Part shown: one piece after another, positions 16,671-25,005 of the stretch
How positions within the stretch are numbered: the first letter of the stretch is position 1
How the letters are laid out: every line of letters starts with the position of its first letter
Source of the DNA: Holophagaceae bacterium
GTDB lineage: Bacteria; Acidobacteriota; Holophagae; Holophagales; Holophagaceae
DNA length: 64,000 bases
Reading direction: 5' to 3'
NCBI GenBank assembly: GCA_016710635.1
Contig: JADJVL010000010.1
Coordinates: 1 to 64,000 of the forward strand
The notes under the pieces: model-generated
Seen by the model: the letters and a program-made list of their open reading frames with translations, nothing else
What the model was told of the DNA's origin: nothing
The model's database searches: none
Program-made: the position numbers and the translations under genes

Positions 16671-17434
16671 CGGTCCAGCTCCTGGAGAAGGGATGCCACA
16701 TTCTCTTCCGTCCAGGGCCGGCCCTGGAAGACGTAAACCCGGCGCGACCGCCGCCAGTCCGCCGGCACCATGTCCCGGGGCTCGTCGGTGCTGAGGCCCA
16801 GGGCGTTCCGGGCGGAGTCCGCGTGGAAGTCCCGGCCTTGACGGACCTGCGCCCGCACCTTCGTCGCGCCGCCGCCCATGCGGAAGAGCATGGGCACCGC
16901 CTCGTCCACGGGCAGGTTTCTGATCCACGGATCGTCCAGGCACCAGGATGCCAGGGCCGTGATGGAGACCGGCAGCTGCGGATGCCGCTTCCGCAAGTCC
17001 CACAGCAGGTCGCGGTAGAAGGCGCGTTCGGAGACCCGCGCGTCGAAATCGATCTGCAGGGCCACAACCCGTCGCAACGCGAAGGCGTCCTCCAGCTCCC
17101 GGAGCAGGGCCTCCCGCTGCGCCGCGTCGAGGACCGGCGACTCGCGGGCATCCCCATCCACCCGCACCACCGCCATGAGGGGCGTGCCTTCGTCCACCCG
17201 GAGGGGGGCGACCCGGGGCCGCATCAGGACGCGATCCCCTCGCAGGAGCACGTGCTTGGCGTAGAAGGCTACGCCCACATTCCGCCCCTTCAGGAAGCGG
17301 AGGTCCTGGGGCTCTTCCCAGGCCCACAGCACGCGCATGGGGAAGGCCTTCAGCCGTGAGGGCTCCTTGCGGTGGCACGAACACAGCGCGAGCGCCACGA
17401 GGGCGCCCGCGCCGAGGGTTCGGAGGGAGGTCAT
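16667..17434 (-). CDS. DUF3142 domain lipoprotein
   Basis: A 255-residue protein with a lipoprotein-type signal (GALVALALCSCHRKE; a lipobox-like LxxC) followed by a complete DUF3142 domain. Recognisable family blocks are VLWAWEEPQDLRFL, VVALQIDFDARVSERAFYRDLL, SITALASWCLDDPW and LPVDEAVPMLFRMGGG. The domain looks like a barrel-type sugar-hydrolase-like fold with conserved acidic residues, but its function is not established. It is the first gene of a two-gene unit with the 716-residue helical-repeat protein, to which it is translationally coupled, so they probably act together at the envelope. Confidence 0.85.
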   Translation of the reverse strand: MTSLRTLGAGALVALALCSCHRKEPSRLKAFPMRVLWAWEEPQDLRFLKGRNVGVAFYAKHVLLRGDRVLMRPRVAPLRVDEGTPLMAVVRVDGDARESPVLDAAQREALLRELEDAFALRRVVALQIDFDARVSERAFYRDLLWDLRKRHPQLPVSITALASWCLDDPWIRNLPVDEAVPMLFRMGGGATKVRAQVRQGRDFHADSARNALGLSTDEPRDMVPADWRRSRRVYVFQGRPWTEENVASLLQELDR

Positions 17435-17453
17435 CCCCCCAGTGTAGGGAGTT

Positions 17454-17771
17454 CTACTTGGCCTTCGGCTTCGCCGGCATGCAGTCGCCGCAGGGCTTCA
17501 TGCCCGCCTTCTTCGCCGCGGACTTGGAGGGGAAGTCCACCTTCGTGCCGGCCTTCTCGATCTCCTTCACCCACTTGCAGTCCGGCATGTGGAACATCTT
17601 CGTGTCCTTGCAGCCCACCACGGGGATGGCCTTGGGGACTTCGCCCTTGGCGGCTTCCGCCTTGGGCGCTTCGGCCTTGGGGGACGCCTTCGCCTTGTCA
17701 TCGGAAGGGGCTGCGGCGGCCAAACCGCAGGCCAGGCACAGGCCGAGGGCCAGGGTACGGAACAGGGTCAT
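17454..17771 (-). CDS. exported small protein with an Ada-type zinc-binding motif
   Basis: A 105-residue protein: a signal peptide (MTLFRTLALGLCLACGLAAAAP), a Lys/Ala/Pro-rich linker, and a C-terminal segment VGCKDTKMFHMPDCKWVKEI...KKAGMKPCGDCMP. The spacing His-x3-Cys ... Pro-Cys-x2-Cys is that of the Ada metal-binding module found alone in many exported or nuclease-associated proteins, suggesting a structural zinc site. The start at 17771 follows GAGG; longer in-frame reading upstream has no support. It is separated from the DUF3142 gene by 20 bases on the same strand. Confidence 0.75.
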   Translation of the reverse strand: MTLFRTLALGLCLACGLAAAAPSDDKAKASPKAEAPKAEAAKGEVPKAIPVVGCKDTKMFHMPDCKWVKEIEKAGTKVDFPSKSAAKKAGMKPCGDCMPAKPKAK

Positions 17772-17838
17772 GGAGACCTCCTCGTTGAGAATTGCAGTCC
17801 CAAGGGTAGGCGCCCCTCCGGCGGGGGCAATGAAAGTT

Positions 17839-19425
17839 TCAGATCGGAAGGGTTCTATGAAAGGCGGGCGTGCGCCGGGCCTTCGTGGCCTGTTCGAAGG
17901 CGTAGCCCAGACGCAGGAGCACGGGCTCCGACCAGGCGCGGCCGAAAAAGGAGAGACCCACGGGCAGGCCATGGACGAGGCCCGCGGGCACCGTCAGGTG
18001 GGGATAGCCCGCCACCGCCGCGGGGCTGGAGCAGCTGAGCCCGCCCCGGTCCCCGTTCACCACATCGATGAGGGCGGCGGGGCCCGAGGTCGGACCGATG
18101 ATGGCGTCGAGGCGCTGGGCGTCCATGAGGCCGTCGATGCCTTCCCGGGACAGCTTGCGGCAGGCCTCCAGGGCCTTGAGGTAGGCAGGCTCCGTGAGCG
18201 GCCCCTTCTGCACCGCCTGGAGCATCCATTCCTGGCCGAACCAGGGCATCTCCCGGGCCCGCTCCCGGTCGTTGAAGGCGATGACATCCGCCATGCTGCG
18301 CATCTTCCCGCCCCGGGCGGCGAGATAGGCGTCCAGGTCCGCCTTGAATTCATAGAGCAGCACCTCCAGCTCCGCATCGCCGTAGGCGTCATCCTTCAGC
18401 TCCACGTCCACCAGTTCTGCGCCGTGGGCCTTCAGGGCGGCGCAGGCGGCGGCCATGACCGCGTCCACGCCGGGATGCCGCTCCCGCAGGTTCTTCATGA
18501 AGCCGAGGCGCGCCCCCTTCAGTCCGCCGGCGTCCAGGAAGCGGGTGTAGTCGGCCTCGACGCGGCCCTGGGCTGCGGCGGTGGCGGGATCCCGCGGGTC
18601 CGCGCCGGCCATGGCCGAGAGCAGCAGGGCCGCGTCCCGCACGGTGCGGGTCATGGGGCCCGGCGTGTCCTGACTGTGGGCGAGGGGGACGATGCCGGCG
18701 CGGCTGAGCAGGCCCAGGGTGGGTTTCAGCCCCACGATGCCGCAGGCGGCGCTGGGGCTTACGATGGAGCCGTCGGTCTCCGTGCCCACCGCCGCCACGC
18801 AGAAGGCCGCCGCCACCGCCGCGGCGCTGCCGGAGCTGGAGCCGGAGGGATTGCGGTCCAGGGCGTGGGGATTGCGGGTCTGGCCGCCCCGGGCGCTCCA
18901 GCCGCTGAGGCTGTGGGAGGAGCGGAAGTTCGCCCACTCGCTGAGGTTCGTCTTGCCCAGGAGCACCGCGCCGGCGGCGCGGAGCCGGGCCAGCACGAAG
19001 GCGTCCCGGGCGGGAATCGGCGCATCCAGGAGGGCCAGGGAGCCCGCCGTGGTCTTCATGCGGTCCGCGCTGTCCAGGTTGTCCTTCACGAGGATCGGCA
19101 GGCCGTGCAGGGGCCCGCGGGGACCTCGCGCCTGCCGTTCCCGATCGAGGGCCCGGGCGATGGCCAGGGCTTCGGGGTTCAGCTCGATCACCGCGTGGAG
19201 CGCGCCGTCGAGCTTCCGGATCCGGGCCTGGCTGGCGAGGATCAGGGCTTCCGAGGTCCAGACTCCGCTTGCGAGGCCCGCCGCAAGGGAGGCGCAGGTG
19301 GCTTCCTCCAGGGAGGGCGCGACCTTGGCCTTCGGGGCGGCCCGCAGGGCGGAGGTGCCCAGGGCGGCTCCGGCGGCCAGGAAGGTGCGGCGGTCCAAGC
19401 CGGACGACGGTTCCTGCTTCGGCAT
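17839..19425 (-). CDS. exported amidase (amidase signature family), probable Tat substrate
   Basis: A 528-residue amidase-signature hydrolase. It starts with a twin-arginine-like signal (LDRRTFLAAGAALGTSALRA). The Ser-cisSer-Lys triad can be placed: Lys in PILVKDNLD, and the two serines in NPSGSSSGSAAAVAA and TDGSIVSPSAACG (GxxSGS core). The C-terminal VAGYPHLTVPAGLVHGLPVGLSFFGR is typical of the family. Exported members hydrolyse amides of unknown physiological substrate; it is not GatA, since gatB/gatC are absent and it is exported. The ATG at 19425 follows GGGAG at 5 bases. Confidence 0.9.
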   Translation of the reverse strand: MPKQEPSSGLDRRTFLAAGAALGTSALRAAPKAKVAPSLEEATCASLAAGLASGVWTSEALILASQARIRKLDGALHAVIELNPEALAIARALDRERQARGPRGPLHGLPILVKDNLDSADRMKTTAGSLALLDAPIPARDAFVLARLRAAGAVLLGKTNLSEWANFRSSHSLSGWSARGGQTRNPHALDRNPSGSSSGSAAAVAAAFCVAAVGTETDGSIVSPSAACGIVGLKPTLGLLSRAGIVPLAHSQDTPGPMTRTVRDAALLLSAMAGADPRDPATAAAQGRVEADYTRFLDAGGLKGARLGFMKNLRERHPGVDAVMAAACAALKAHGAELVDVELKDDAYGDAELEVLLYEFKADLDAYLAARGGKMRSMADVIAFNDRERAREMPWFGQEWMLQAVQKGPLTEPAYLKALEACRKLSREGIDGLMDAQRLDAIIGPTSGPAALIDVVNGDRGGLSCSSPAAVAGYPHLTVPAGLVHGLPVGLSFFGRAWSEPVLLRLGYAFEQATKARRTPAFHRTLPI

Positions 19426-19559
19426 CAGAGCTCCCGGGAATGTGTGGGGACATTCCAACACGGCGGACCATTCACCGGCGCAGGATCCCCTTTGGCCGAT
19501 CGCCGGCGGCGGACGCCTTCCCGGGGTCGCACACTGGATCCGGCGCGTTGGAGACCCCC

Positions 19560-19748
19560 ATGAAGACCTTCCTGCTCTGGTGCATCCTGCTGATCCTGTG
19601 CTGGCCCCTGGCCCTGCTGGCGCTGATCGCCTATCCCTTCGTCTGGCTCCTGCTCCTGCCCTTCCGGCTGGTGGGGATCACCGTCAACGGGGTCCTCCAC
19701 CTGCTGAAGGCGCTGTTCCTGCTGCCGGCGAAAGCGCTGGGGGCCTGA
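19560..19748 (+). CDS. small hydrophobic membrane protein
   Basis: A 62-residue protein with two adjoining hydrophobic stretches (MKTFLLWCILLILCWPLALLAL and YPFVWLLLLPFRLVGITVNGVLHLLKALFLLP), probably two inner-membrane helices. The ATG at 19560 follows TTGGAGA at a good distance. It ends one base before the purL stop on the opposite strand. No family is recognised. Confidence 0.65.
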   Translation: MKTFLLWCILLILCWPLALLALIAYPFVWLLLLPFRLVGITVNGVLHLLKALFLLPAKALGA

Positions 19749-19749
19749 G

Positions 19750-22065
19750 TCAGCCCAGGGCCTTCTCCAGCGCCGTCCCATGGATCGCGGCGAGGTCCGC
19801 GGCATCCGCGTCCAGCAGGGGCTGGCCATCCACGGCGACGGTGACCCGCTTCCCGCCGGTGGTGCCCAGCTTGGCGAAGGGCACGCGGTGGGTTTCGCAC
19901 AGGGCCTTCAAGGCGCTCTCCCCGTCGGGGCTGACGCTCACCACGATGCGGCCGGCGCTTTCGCCGAAAAGGAGGCTGTCCAGGCGCAGGCCGCCGCGGG
20001 TCAGCATGAGCTGGCAACCCATGCCGCCCTGGAAGGCGGATTCCAGCACCGCCGTGAGCAGGCCGCCCTCGGAGGTGTCGTGGGCGCTGCGAATCAGCCC
20101 GAGGCGGATGCCTTCCCGCACGCAGGCCTGGAGGCGGAATTCGTCGTCCAGCCACAGCTCCGGGCAGGGTCCATAGACGCGGCCCGTGCGCAGCTTGAGG
20201 TATTCCGAACCGCCCAGCTCGTCGCGGGTCTCCCCCAGCAGGAAGATGCCGTCGAAGGCGGCGCGGAAGCCTGAACCGCAGAAGCGGTTCCCGACCTTCG
20301 CCAGGGCCGTGGCGTCCGGGGCGTGCACGTCCACGGGCAGGGCCGCGTCCTCGATCAGCCCCACGGCTCCGATCATGGGCGTCGGGAAGATGCTCACGCC
20401 CTCGGTGTCGTTGTAGAGGCTCACATTGCCCGAAACGACGGGCACGCCCAGGGCGAGGCAGGCCTGGCGGATGCCGAGGGTGCCCTGCTCGAAGGCCCAC
20501 ATGTTCTCGGGCTTCTCCGGGTTGCCATAGTTCAGGCAGTCCGTGAGGCCGATGGGCTCGGCGCCGACGCAGGAGACATTGCGGCAGGCCTCCGCCACGG
20601 CATGGGCGGCGCCCCAGAAGGGATCCAGGTGGGCGTAGCGGCCATTGCAGTCGCTCTTCATGGCCACGGCCTTGCCCGTGTCCTTCCCGTCCTCGCCCTT
20701 GATGCGGATGATTCCGGCGTCGCCCCGGCCCTGCATCAACAGGGTATTGCTGCGCACGGTGCCGTCGTACTGCTCGAAGATCCAGCCCTTGGACGCCACC
20801 GTGGGCTGGGCGAGGAGCCGGCGCAGGGTGCGCTCCACCTCGGCAGCCTTCAGGTCCTCGGGCATGGCTTCGGCGTTCAGCGCGTCCAGCCACTCGGGGC
20901 GTGAGCGGGGCCGGTCGTATTTGGGCGCCGCGTCGGCGAGAGGCTGGATGGGCAGATCGATGACCTTCTCCCCGTGCCACATGCCGATGAAGCGGCCGCT
21001 GTCGGTGACTTCGCCCACCACGACGGCGTCCAGGCCCCATTTGTGGAGGACGCGGACCACGTCCGCCTCGTGCCCGGGCTTGGCCACGAGCAGCATGCGC
21101 TCCTGGCTTTCGCTGAGCATGAGCTCGAAGGGCGTCATGCCTTCTTCGCGCATGGGCACCTGGTCCAGGTCCAGGCGCAGGCCCGTCTCGGCGCGGCTGG
21201 CCATCTCGAAGCTGGACGAGGTCAGGCCCGCGGCGCCCATGTCCTGGATGCCGATGACCCAGTCCGTGGCAAAGAGCTCCATGCAGGCTTCCAGCAGCAG
21301 CTTCTCCGTGAAAGGGTCGCCCACCTGCACCGTGGGCCGCTTCTCCTCGCTGCCCTCGCCGAACTCCGCCGACGCCATGGACGCGCCGTGGATGCCGTCG
21401 CGACCGGTCTTGGAGCCGATGTACATGACCTTGTTGCCCACGCCGGACGCGTAGCCGCGGAAGATCCGGTCGCCCCGCAGCAGGCCCAGGGAGAAGGCGT
21501 TCACCAGGATGTTGCCGTTGTAGCAGGCGTCGAAGGCGCAGTCGCCCCCCAGCATGGCGATGCCCATGCAGTTGCCGTAGCCGGCGATGCCCGCGGCCAC
21601 GCCCTTCACCAGGGACTTCATGCGCCCACTTTGGGGATTCGATCCGTCGAGTTCCCCGAAGCGCAGCGAGTTCATGTTCGCCAGGGGCCGCGCGCCCATG
21701 GTGAAGACGTCCCGGAGGATGCCGCCCACGCCCGTGGCCGCGCCCTGGTAGGGCTCGATGTAGCTGGGGTGGTTGTGGCTCTCCATCTTGAAGGCCACCG
21801 CCCAGCCGTCGCCGATGTCCACCACGCCGGCGTTCTCGCCGGGGCCCTGGAGCACTCGCGGACCCTCCGTGGGCAGGTTGCGCAGGTGGATGCGGGAGGA
21901 CTTGTAGGAGCAGTGCTCGCTCCACATGGCGCTGAAGATGCCGAGTTCCGGGTAGGTGGGCATGCGGCCATCCACGAGGCGCAGGGCCACCTGCCACTCC
22001 TCCGGCGAAAGCCCGAGGGAGAGGGCCAGGGCTTCGTTCACCTGGGGTTCAAGCATCGTGGACAT
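19750..22065 (-). CDS. purL: phosphoribosylformylglycinamidine synthase subunit PurL
   Basis: A 771-residue small-type PurL, the catalytic subunit of FGAM synthase. Early motifs are FSAMWSEHCSYKSSRIHLR and VAFKMESHNHPSYIEPYQGAATGVGGILRDV (ATP/Mg site), followed by the duplicated AIRS-like halves (GYGNCMGIAMLGG, GDPFTEKLLLEA, QDMGAAGLTSSSFEMA, and AHDTSEGGLLTAVLESAF late). The length is that of PurL in PurS/PurQ-dependent enzymes, which agrees with purS-purQ at 12.0-13.0 kb. It is transcribed divergently from a radical SAM gene; an imperfect inverted repeat sits in the gap. Confidence 0.97.
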   Translation of the reverse strand: MSTMLEPQVNEALALSLGLSPEEWQVALRLVDGRMPTYPELGIFSAMWSEHCSYKSSRIHLRNLPTEGPRVLQGPGENAGVVDIGDGWAVAFKMESHNHPSYIEPYQGAATGVGGILRDVFTMGARPLANMNSLRFGELDGSNPQSGRMKSLVKGVAAGIAGYGNCMGIAMLGGDCAFDACYNGNILVNAFSLGLLRGDRIFRGYASGVGNKVMYIGSKTGRDGIHGASMASAEFGEGSEEKRPTVQVGDPFTEKLLLEACMELFATDWVIGIQDMGAAGLTSSSFEMASRAETGLRLDLDQVPMREEGMTPFELMLSESQERMLLVAKPGHEADVVRVLHKWGLDAVVVGEVTDSGRFIGMWHGEKVIDLPIQPLADAAPKYDRPRSRPEWLDALNAEAMPEDLKAAEVERTLRRLLAQPTVASKGWIFEQYDGTVRSNTLLMQGRGDAGIIRIKGEDGKDTGKAVAMKSDCNGRYAHLDPFWGAAHAVAEACRNVSCVGAEPIGLTDCLNYGNPEKPENMWAFEQGTLGIRQACLALGVPVVSGNVSLYNDTEGVSIFPTPMIGAVGLIEDAALPVDVHAPDATALAKVGNRFCGSGFRAAFDGIFLLGETRDELGGSEYLKLRTGRVYGPCPELWLDDEFRLQACVREGIRLGLIRSAHDTSEGGLLTAVLESAFQGGMGCQLMLTRGGLRLDSLLFGESAGRIVVSVSPDGESALKALCETHRVPFAKLGTTGGKRVTVAVDGQPLLDADAADLAAIHGTALEKALG

Positions 22066-22107
22066 GGCAACGCTCCGATTGCCCCGATTCTACCGTTCCC
22101 TGGATTC

Positions 22108-22136
22108 GTGAAATGCCCTGTATTTTCGGGCATTCA
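22108..22136. promoter_or_regulatory. inverted repeat in the divergent purL / radical-SAM intergenic gap
   Basis: The arms TGAAATGCCC and GGGCATTCA face each other across 9 bases (TGTATTTTC); the match is perfect apart from one extra A in the left arm. It lies 43 bases before purL and 23 bases before the radical SAM gene, in a locally AT-richer stretch. It could be an operator for either gene or a small hairpin in a leader. No known regulator motif is recognised. Confidence 0.35.
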
Positions 22137-22158
22137 GCCTCCATACTGATCAGCTGCC

Positions 22159-23838
22159 ATGGCGACGAAGTCCCCCAAGACCCTCCTGCTCTACAGCGCC
22201 CCCAAGTCGGGCTTCGGGGACGAGTGGATGACCTTCCTGCCCATCGGCCTGGGCTTCCTGCAGGCCATGCTGAAGTCCAAGGGCTTCGATTGCCGCCTGG
22301 CGAACCTCAGCGGCAAGTCGAAGGCGGAAATCCTCGCCTACCTGAAGAAGCAGCAGGCCGACGTCATCGGCGTCTCCATGTTCACCTTCAACCGCAAGCG
22401 CAGCTACGAGCTGTTGAAGATGGCGAAGGAGGCCTGCCCGGCGTGCATCACCCTGGCGGGCGGCCCGCACCCAACCCACCTCGCCGCGGAAGTCTTCGAG
22501 GACTGCCCCGCCCTCGACGCCATCGTGAAGGGGGAAGGCGAGCCCATCCTCCTGGGCATCGCGGAGCGCCTACAGGCCGCGCCGGGTTCGACCCTCTGGA
22601 GGAAGACGCCAGGGCTGATCCTCCGCGCCGAAGATGGTTCCGGGCTGATCGAGACCGCCTCCCAGCCGGTCCTGGAGGATCTGGACGTCATGGGCGCACC
22701 GGTGCAGCACTTCGAGGCGGACTTCCTCGACGACATCGGCCAGCTCTCCTACATCTCCACCAGCCGGGGCTGCCCTGCCACCTGCAATTTCTGCAACACG
22801 CCGGAATTCTGGGGCACCTCCATCCGCTTCCGCGGCCCGGAGGCGGTGCTGGAGGAGATGCGGCTGCTGCGGGAGAAGCACGGTCTCACCTACTATTCCT
22901 TTCGCGACGACACTTTCACCGGCAACCGGGGCCGCATTCTGACCCTCATGGAGCTGATCCAGGGCTCGGGCTTGCATCCCCTCTGGAACTGCCAATCCCG
23001 GGTGAACCTGGTGGACGAGGACCGCCTCGTGGCCATGAAGCGCGCGGGCTGCGAGTTCATGCAGTTCGGCGTGGAGCACGGCAGCGAGAAGGTGCTGCTG
23101 CTCCTGGACAAGGGCACCAGCATGAAGCACGTGCGCCAGGCCCTCAGCCTCGTCCGGAAAGTCGGCATGAACCTGGGCATCTACCTCATCACCGGCATTC
23201 CTGGGGAGACCTGGGAGGACGTGGAGCTCACGGCCCAGCTCATCCGCGACGCGAAGCCCCACGACGCCCAGCTCAGCCCCCTCGCCCTCTACCCGGGCAC
23301 GCGGATGTACGACCAGATCCGCGCCGAAGGGCGCATCTCCCGGGAATTCTTCCGCGAATCCGGCGACGCGGAGATCTTCGCCCGGCAGGACGCCCACACG
23401 GAAAAGGCGTTGAAGTACCTGTACGGCGAGATCGAGGCGGTGAAGGCTTCAGCCCGCTACACCCCCGCCGAGTTCGCTCAGCAGAAGCAGTGGCTGGGCT
23501 TCTGCGCGGTGACGAACCTGCTCTGTGGCGAGGCGGCCGAGGATACGGGCCGCTTCCGGGAGGCCGAGGCGGAGTACGACGAGATCATCCGCCGGGAACC
23601 CGGCAACTTCTGGGGCTTCATGAAGCGCGCCCTGCTCTTCGAGAAGCAGGAACTCATGAAGCAGGCCCGAGCCGACCTGGCGGAGGCCCTGGCCCTGGCG
23701 CCGGGCAATCCGGAAGCCACCGAGCTGGCGGGCCTCTGGGGCCTGAAGCTGAGGAAGGACCGCGTGCGCCAGCCCGCCCACGGCCCCGCGGCGGTGATGA
23801 AGGGCGCGGAGGCCTACCTGGCGCGCCCCAAGATATGA
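22159..23838 (+). CDS. B12-binding radical SAM protein with C-terminal TPR-like tail
   Basis: A 559-residue protein: a cobalamin-binding-like domain (residues ~8-140; PIGLGFLQAMLKSKGFDCRLANL, then ADVIGVSMFTFN and LAGGPHPTHLAAEVFE), a radical SAM core with the cluster motif CPATCNFC (Cys 205, 209, 212), GVEHGSEKVLLLLDKG and YLITGIPGETWEDV, and a helical C-terminus of TPR type (DTGRFREAEAEYDEIIRREPGNFWGF). Family members do methylthiolation, methylation or ring rearrangements; the substrate cannot be told. The DxHxxG B12 ligand motif is not evident, so cobalamin binding may be lost. Its 3' end overlaps the convergent nadR-like gene by 25 bases. Confidence 0.85.
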   Translation: MATKSPKTLLLYSAPKSGFGDEWMTFLPIGLGFLQAMLKSKGFDCRLANLSGKSKAEILAYLKKQQADVIGVSMFTFNRKRSYELLKMAKEACPACITLAGGPHPTHLAAEVFEDCPALDAIVKGEGEPILLGIAERLQAAPGSTLWRKTPGLILRAEDGSGLIETASQPVLEDLDVMGAPVQHFEADFLDDIGQLSYISTSRGCPATCNFCNTPEFWGTSIRFRGPEAVLEEMRLLREKHGLTYYSFRDDTFTGNRGRILTLMELIQGSGLHPLWNCQSRVNLVDEDRLVAMKRAGCEFMQFGVEHGSEKVLLLLDKGTSMKHVRQALSLVRKVGMNLGIYLITGIPGETWEDVELTAQLIRDAKPHDAQLSPLALYPGTRMYDQIRAEGRISREFFRESGDAEIFARQDAHTEKALKYLYGEIEAVKASARYTPAEFAQQKQWLGFCAVTNLLCGEAAEDTGRFREAEAEYDEIIRREPGNFWGFMKRALLFEKQELMKQARADLAEALALAPGNPEATELAGLWGLKLRKDRVRQPAHGPAAVMKGAEAYLARPKI

Positions 23839-24371
23839 ACCTCCACCAGTTTCGAGGCCTGCTCCAGGCGCTCGGCCTGGTTGCCTTCGATCCAGTGGAA
23901 GGGGAGGTTCCTCGATTCGAGCACCTCCTCGAAGCGGGCGGTCATCCAGCGCCGCAAGCGCTCGCCGTCCCGGAAGCCGTCCTGCACAAAGGGCACGTCC
24001 ATGCTGGAGAGCAGGGTCAGGGCGTAGGTTCGGCCTTCCGCGAGCTTCGCCACCTCCCGGCTCCAGAAGCCCATGTAGCGCTCGTGCCAGACGGCGGTGG
24101 CCAGGGCGTCCGTGTCGCAGACGAGGAAGCCGGCCTTCATCACTGCGGGCTTTTTTTCGGCTTCGTCCTCCATGCGGTTCTGGGCGTTGGCGATGATGCT
24201 GAACTCCTCGCTCACCCAGAGGCCTTCCGAGAAGCCGCCCTTGCCGGCTTCCGTGTAGGCGCGGCCGAACTCCGGCACCCAGGCGGTGTGGTAGCGGGCG
24301 GCGAGATCCCGGGCCAGGGTGGTCTTGCCGGTGCTCTCGGCGCCCAGGATGCGGACTTTCGCGACGCTCAC
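23814..24371 (-). CDS. nadR: NadR-type nicotinamide riboside kinase/ATPase
   Basis: A 185-residue P-loop protein with VRILGAESTGKTTLARDLAARY (Walker A), followed by PEFGRAY, which is typical of the NadR C-terminal ribosylnicotinamide kinase domain, and FLVCDTDALATAVW (Walker B-like). Neither the NMN adenylyltransferase nor the helix-turn-helix domain of full NadR is present, so this is the kinase module only. The GTG start at 24371 overlaps the pnuC stop (GTGA) and has GGAGG 4 bases before it, which decides it over the ATG at 24401. Together with PnuC it would trap imported nicotinamide riboside as NMN. Confidence 0.87.
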   Translation of the reverse strand: MSVAKVRILGAESTGKTTLARDLAARYHTAWVPEFGRAYTEAGKGGFSEGLWVSEEFSIIANAQNRMEDEAEKKPAVMKAGFLVCDTDALATAVWHERYMGFWSREVAKLAEGRTYALTLLSSMDVPFVQDGFRDGERLRRWMTARFEEVLESRNLPFHWIEGNQAERLEQASKLVEVHILGRAR

Positions 24372-24961
24372 CGGGCCTCCATTCGCCAGGACCTGGTCCA
24401 TTCAACCAGCCCGGCGATGCAGATGGCGAGGAAGACCGCGTAGAGGCCCGCCGTGATGAAGAGCTGCTTGTAGATAAGCAGCCCGATGGAAATGAGGTTG
24501 GCCCCGATCCAGATCCACCAGTTCTCCAGGCGCTTCCGGGCCATGAGCACCTGGGCGGCGACGCTGAGCCCCGTGACGGTAGCGTCGAGGACGGGCACCG
24601 TGCTGGGAGTGAAGCGCTTCAGGAGCAGGACCACCAGCGCCGTACCGGCCAGGGTCAGCGCCCCGACGAGGGCCGCCTCCGCCGGGGGCGTGCGGCTGAC
24701 CTTGAGGGCGCCGTGGTCAAGCCCGCCGTGGAGCCAGTGCCACCAGCCGTAGATCCCGACCGCGACATAGAAGACCTGCAGCCCCACGTCCGCGTAGAGC
24801 CCCGACCGGGTGAAAAGGACCATGAAGAGCAGGTTGTTGGCGATGCCCAGGGGCCAGTTCCAGATATTCTGCCGGGCGATGAGCCAGACGCAGGCGGCGC
24901 CGGTGACGAAACCGGACAGTTCCAGGGCGTTGGCCCGGAGATAGGCGAGCAGGCCTTCCAT
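24368..24961 (-). CDS. pnuC: nicotinamide riboside transporter PnuC
   Basis: A 197-residue inner-membrane protein with about seven helices. Motifs fit PnuC: YGWWHWLHGG near residue 75, NIWNWPLGIANNLLF, and ENWWIWIGANLISIGLLIYKQLF in the later half. PnuC gives facilitated uptake of nicotinamide riboside, driven by phosphorylation inside the cell; the next gene encodes that kinase and is translationally coupled. It is divergent from pyrR with 44 bases between start codons; I see no NAD- or thiamine-type riboswitch in so short a leader. Confidence 0.92.
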   Translation of the reverse strand: MEGLLAYLRANALELSGFVTGAACVWLIARQNIWNWPLGIANNLLFMVLFTRSGLYADVGLQVFYVAVGIYGWWHWLHGGLDHGALKVSRTPPAEAALVGALTLAGTALVVLLLKRFTPSTVPVLDATVTGLSVAAQVLMARKRLENWWIWIGANLISIGLLIYKQLFITAGLYAVFLAICIAGLVEWTRSWRMEAR

Positions 24962-25005
24962 GGTCAGGAAGGCTACACTGGAAGGGCCGCCCTTCCGGAG
25001 GAAGC

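Noticed and set aside
24962..25005. Possible riboswitch or pyr attenuator between pnuC and pyrR
   Set aside because: Only 44 bases separate the start codons; no room for a riboswitch or attenuator and no hairpin/T-run is seen.
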